Source of the DNA: Candidatus Puniceispirillum sp.
GTDB taxonomy: Bacteria > Pseudomonadota > Alphaproteobacteria > Puniceispirillales > Puniceispirillaceae
Reading direction: 5' to 3'
DNA: 10,563 bases
Assembly: GCA_016778825.1 (NCBI GenBank)
Contig: JADHOU010000029.1
Span: 1 to 10,563, forward strand
The translations under genes were made by a program, and so were the position numbers. Positions 8,374 to 10,563 of the stretch are shown piece after piece. Within the stretch, counting starts at the first letter, position 1, and each line of letters begins with the position of its first letter. The notes under the pieces were generated by a model, which saw only the letters and a list, made by a program, of their open reading frames with translations, was not told the origin of the DNA and searched no databases.

Positions 8374-9933
8374 TTAGAGAACAAGTCTGTTGGGACGTTT
8401 GCGTTCAACCCAGAAAACAATGAACAGACGTGTTACCATAACCGCCGTAAACATGGATGTGGCAATGCCAATGCCGAGCGTAACGGCAAAGCCCTTAATG
8501 GGCCCCGAACCAAAAATATACAGAAATAGCGCGGCAAATAAGGTGGTTAGATTCGAGTCGATGATTGTTGAAATGGCACGCTGATAGCCGCTATCAATCG
8601 CCGCAATGGCCGACCTGCCCTTTGATAATTCTTCGCGTATACGCTCAAACACCAGAACATTGGCATCAACCGCCATGCCCATCGTCAAGACAATACCGGC
8701 AATGCCCGGCAGCGTTAAGGTGGCCTGCAAGGCCGATAGCGCCGCCACAATCAAAATGATGTTCACGGTTAGCGCGCCAACAGCAAGCCCGCCAAAAAAG
8801 CCATAGCTGGCTACCATATAAATGGCGACAAGGATGATGCCAATGACCGCCGCAATTTCACCAGCGGCAATTGAATCCGCGCCAAGGCCGGGGCCAATCG
8901 AGCGTTCTTCAAGAATAATCAACGGGGCTGGCAACGCCCCTGCCCGCAGGACAAGCGCCAATTCGTTTGTTTCGGCAACACTGAAATCGCCAGTGATCTG
9001 CCCGCTGCCAAAAATCTGCGATTGAATTGTCGGGGCTGATACAACTTTGCCATCGAGAATAATCGCAAAAGGTCGGCCAATATTTTCGCCAGTTACCTTG
9101 CCAAACCTGCGCGCACCGGCAGCGTTTAAAGTAAAGCTAACTGCTGGGCGATTATTTTGGTCAAAAGTTGCCGTTGCCCCATCAAGCATCTCACCGCTGA
9201 CCATGACGCGCTTTTCAATAACATAACTTCGACCATCATCACTGGCGCTTTGCATCAGGATGCTTCCCGGTGGCGTGCGGCCACGCTGGATCGCTTCGGT
9301 GGCACTAATTCGCATATCGACAAGTTGGAATGTCAGTTTTGCCGTACGGCCAAGAAGCCGTTTTACCGCTTCAGGGTCATCAACGCCGGGCAATTGAACC
9401 AGAATCCGATCAAGCCCTTGCCGCTGGATGACCGGCTCTTTGGTGCCTTCAGGGTCAAGCCGCCGACGAATGATCTCAATCGATTGCTCAACCGTGCGTG
9501 TTTGCATCGCCGCAAGTCCGGCCTCATTGAAGGCTAGGCGGTAGGTTAGCCCATCATTGCTGACCGTGTATTCATTACCAAGATCGGTAAAGATTTGATT
9601 TGTCTTGGTGGCATCTTCTGGGTTGCGAATTTGCAATGAGACCGTTTCATTGGCAACGGCAAGGCCGCTAAAGCGGATTTTTTCCGAGCGGAAATCGCGC
9701 CGCAATGTTTCGCCAAGATTTTCGAGCCGTTCCTGTTTTACCGCGTCAACGTCGACACGAAGCAGAAGATGCGACCCCCCTTGAAGATCCAAGCCAAGAT
9801 TAATCTGTTTGCCGGGTAAAAAATCTGCACCAGCGCCATCATCACCGCCAATAAGATTTGGCAGTGCGAAGATGATTCCCAAAACGGCAACCATCAAAAC
9901 AAGCAGTTTTTTCCAAAGCTGGAATTGCAACAT
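8374..9933 (-). CDS. secD: Protein translocase subunit SecD
   Basis: SecD is the larger half of the SecDF proton-driven export motor. At 519 residues it is in the normal range for proteobacteria outside the enterics. The N-terminal membrane anchor is about 8-28. The motif NLGLDLQGGSHLLL (45-58) is diagnostic. The periplasmic P1 domain fills the region to about 350, with DGKVVSAPTIQ (294-304) and LVLRAGALPAPL (327-338). Five further membrane segments follow. They include GMAVDANVLVFERIREEL (419-436), whose Asp423 corresponds to the essential proton-relay Asp519 of E. coli. The start is ATG 9933; an AAGAG about 11 bases upstream is a weak ribosome site. The gene is preceded by a 105-base structured spacer after yajC and followed at 15 bases by secF. 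Confidence 0.97.
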   Translation of the reverse strand: MLQFQLWKKLLVLMVAVLGIIFALPNLIGGDDGAGADFLPGKQINLGLDLQGGSHLLLRVDVDAVKQERLENLGETLRRDFRSEKIRFSGLAVANETVSLQIRNPEDATKTNQIFTDLGNEYTVSNDGLTYRLAFNEAGLAAMQTRTVEQSIEIIRRRLDPEGTKEPVIQRQGLDRILVQLPGVDDPEAVKRLLGRTAKLTFQLVDMRISATEAIQRGRTPPGSILMQSASDDGRSYVIEKRVMVSGEMLDGATATFDQNNRPAVSFTLNAAGARRFGKVTGENIGRPFAIILDGKVVSAPTIQSQIFGSGQITGDFSVAETNELALVLRAGALPAPLIILEERSIGPGLGADSIAAGEIAAVIGIILVAIYMVASYGFFGGLAVGALTVNIILIVAALSALQATLTLPGIAGIVLTMGMAVDANVLVFERIREELSKGRSAIAAIDSGYQRAISTIIDSNLTTLFAALFLYIFGSGPIKGFAVTLGIGIATSMFTAVMVTRLFIVFWVERKRPNRLVL

Positions 9934-9959
9934 GACGACAATACTCTTGGCTAGAGATA

Positions 9960-9992
9960 CGGAAAAACAACCCTACCTTATAGGTTTTTCCG
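9960..9992 (-). promoter_or_regulatory. Hairpin in the secD leader
   Basis: CGGAAAAAC (9960-9968) is the perfect reverse complement of GTTTTTCCG (9984-9992). This gives a 9-bp stem with a 15-base loop, 27 bases upstream of the secD start. The loop contains TATAAG on the minus strand (9982-9977), close to a -10 box but without a matching -35. The stem is not followed by a U-run, so it is not a normal terminator. It could be an RNA control or processing element, which is inference. Confidence 0.4.
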
Positions 9993-9993
9993 G

Positions 9994-10020
9994 CAATCAC
10001 CGAATTTGCCTTTGTGATTG
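9994..10020 (-). promoter_or_regulatory. Second hairpin in the yajC-secD spacer
   Basis: CAATCAC (9994-10000) is the perfect reverse complement of GTGATTG (10014-10020), with a 13-base loop. It lies 18 bases after the yajC stop and directly adjoins the next hairpin. A competing 5-bp pairing, GGCAA (9992-9996) with TTGCC (10006-10010), overlaps it. It might protect the yajC mRNA end or uncouple yajC and secD expression. No U-run follows. Confidence 0.35.
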
Positions 10021-10038
10021 GGCTGATTATCCAGCGAT

Positions 10039-10389
10039 TTACTTTGCTGGCTTGGCTTTGATTGGCTCAGCTTTGACTGGCTCGGTCTTGCCTCTTACAT
10101 CGGCAATCATCGCCCGCACAATTTGAACCTTTACGCCCGTAGCAATTTCGACATCAACCGTATCAACGTCATCAGTGACCTTGACCACTGTACCTGTCAG
10201 GCCACCCGTTGTGACAATCTTGTCGCCACGGCGGATCGAAGCCAATAACTCACGATGCTGTTTGGCGCGCTTTTGTTGTGGCCGGATCAACAGGAAATAG
10301 AAAATAACCATGACGAAAACGATTGGCAGCAAGCCAAATCCGCCTTCTGCAAAGCCACCTGACTGTGCAAATGCTGGGGTGATAAACAT
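10039..10389 (-). CDS. yajC: Sec translocon accessory protein YajC
   Basis: YajC is a small inner-membrane protein that associates with SecDF and the SecYEG holotranslocon. At 116 residues it is of normal size. It starts MFITPAFAQSGG, as many alphaproteobacterial YajC proteins do. It has one membrane helix at about 19-36 followed at once by LIRPQQKRAKQH (34-45), the family signature. The cytoplasmic domain includes LLASIRRGDKIVTTGGLTGTV (48-68). The C-terminus is a charged EPVKA/EPIKA repeat tail. ATG 10389 is chosen because GGAG lies 10 bases upstream and the protein then begins like its family. The frame is open to 10458 but that extension has no likeness. It is the first gene of the minus-strand sec operon. 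Confidence 0.96.
   Translation of the reverse strand: MFITPAFAQSGGFAEGGFGLLPIVFVMVIFYFLLIRPQQKRAKQHRELLASIRRGDKIVTTGGLTGTVVKVTDDVDTVDVEIATGVKVQIVRAMIADVRGKTEPVKAEPIKAKPAK
10055..10084. repeat. Tandem 15-base repeat coding the YajC tail
   Basis: Two adjacent 15-base units (10055-10069 and 10070-10084) agree at 13 of 15 positions and encode EPVKA and EPIKA near the YajC C-terminus. A partial third unit encodes KPAK. The pattern suggests recent in-frame duplication in a disordered tail, a common and probably near-neutral event. Confidence 0.6.
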
Positions 10390-10429
10390 CTCTGAATTTC
10401 TCCAATTTTCTCTGAAAATACTATGGGGG

Positions 10430-10458
10430 AACATAAACGCCCTTGCGCTTTGCTGCAA
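10430..10458 (-). promoter_or_regulatory. Candidate promoter of the yajC-sec operon
   Basis: On the minus strand TTGCAG (10458-10453) and TATGTT (10435-10430) are separated by 17 bases, the ideal spacing for a sigma-70-type promoter. The match is modest (3 of 6 and 4 of 6). Transcription would begin near 10423, leaving a leader of about 35 bases that includes the yajC ribosome site GGAG. A TATAAA upstream on the same strand lacks a reasonable -35. Confidence 0.4.
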
Positions 10459-10517
10459 TGACCCATATTCCCTTTTTATACAGTTTCCTCAACAATAGTG
10501 ACTGAACCGAGCAAAAA

Positions 10518-10563
10518 ATGAACAAGTCTGACGATACAGCCCTTCTTCTTGGCCAATTAACCC
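10518..10563 (+). CDS. Start of an unidentified divergent gene (cut by window edge)
   Basis: Only 15 codons are visible, reading MNKSDDTALLLGQLT. The ATG at 10518 is the only likely start, since an in-frame stop lies at 10503-10505. It is preceded by an A-run but no strong Shine-Dalgarno. In several alphaproteobacteria a DUF815-type AAA ATPase gene lies next to yajC, and the short Asp/Leu-rich beginning would be compatible. Fifteen residues cannot establish this. The gene is divergent from yajC and shares a 128-base intergenic region with it. Confidence 0.4.
   Translation, partial: MNKSDDTALLLGQLT

Noticed and set aside
10039..10458. Longer yajC starting at 10458
   Set aside because: The extra 23 residues have no YajC likeness, and ATG 10389 has a GGAG ribosome site at good spacing.
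1..10563. Defence system, mobile element, CRISPR or prophage signal
   Set aside because: No transposase, integrase, toxin-antitoxin, nuclease or repeat-spacer pattern was seen; all complete genes are core or core-like with similar composition.

Overview
This is a 10.5 kb stretch of ordinary chromosomal core genome, most likely from an alphaproteobacterium. The gene order ssb-gyrA divergent from uvrA, and the block yajC-secD-secF-(Mth938 domain)-(squalene/phytoene-synthase-like), are alphaproteobacterial arrangements. The UvrA, GyrA and SecD/SecF sequences also read as alphaproteobacterial. Base composition looks moderate rather than GC-rich. A marine SAR116-type lineage is possible, but that is a guess from general feel and not a result. 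No mobile element, CRISPR array, tRNA, rRNA or prophage gene is visible.

Region 1 (1-1988) concerns DNA topology and single-stranded DNA. It holds the 5' part of gyrA (minus strand, cut by the window edge) and a complete ssb (minus strand). Between them lies a clear intrinsic terminator for ssb. A 264-base divergent intergenic region separates ssb from uvrA. It carries a 9-bp inverted repeat but no recognisable alphaproteobacterial SOS box.

Region 2 (1989-6266) is a plus-strand pair, uvrA (excision repair damage sensor) followed 3 bases later by trmFO (folate/FAD-dependent tRNA m5U54 methyltransferase). The spacing suggests translational coupling.

Region 3 (6304-10389) is a minus-strand operon that converges on trmFO. 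Read in transcription order it is yajC, secD, secF, a Mth938-domain protein (NDUFAF3-like) overlapping the end of secF, and a short squalene/phytoene-synthase-like protein (NDUFAF6-like). The first three encode the Sec translocon accessory complex. The last two resemble human respiratory complex I assembly factors, which makes this the most thought-provoking part of the window. A candidate promoter lies upstream of yajC, and the 105-base yajC-secD spacer contains two consecutive hairpins. At the far right edge the first 15 codons of a divergent plus-strand gene are visible.

I did not find a previously undescribed system. The best leads are the Sec/complex-I-assembly gene neighbourhood, the structured secD leader, the degenerate first zinc finger of UvrA, and the unexplained control of the ssb-uvrA divergent region.
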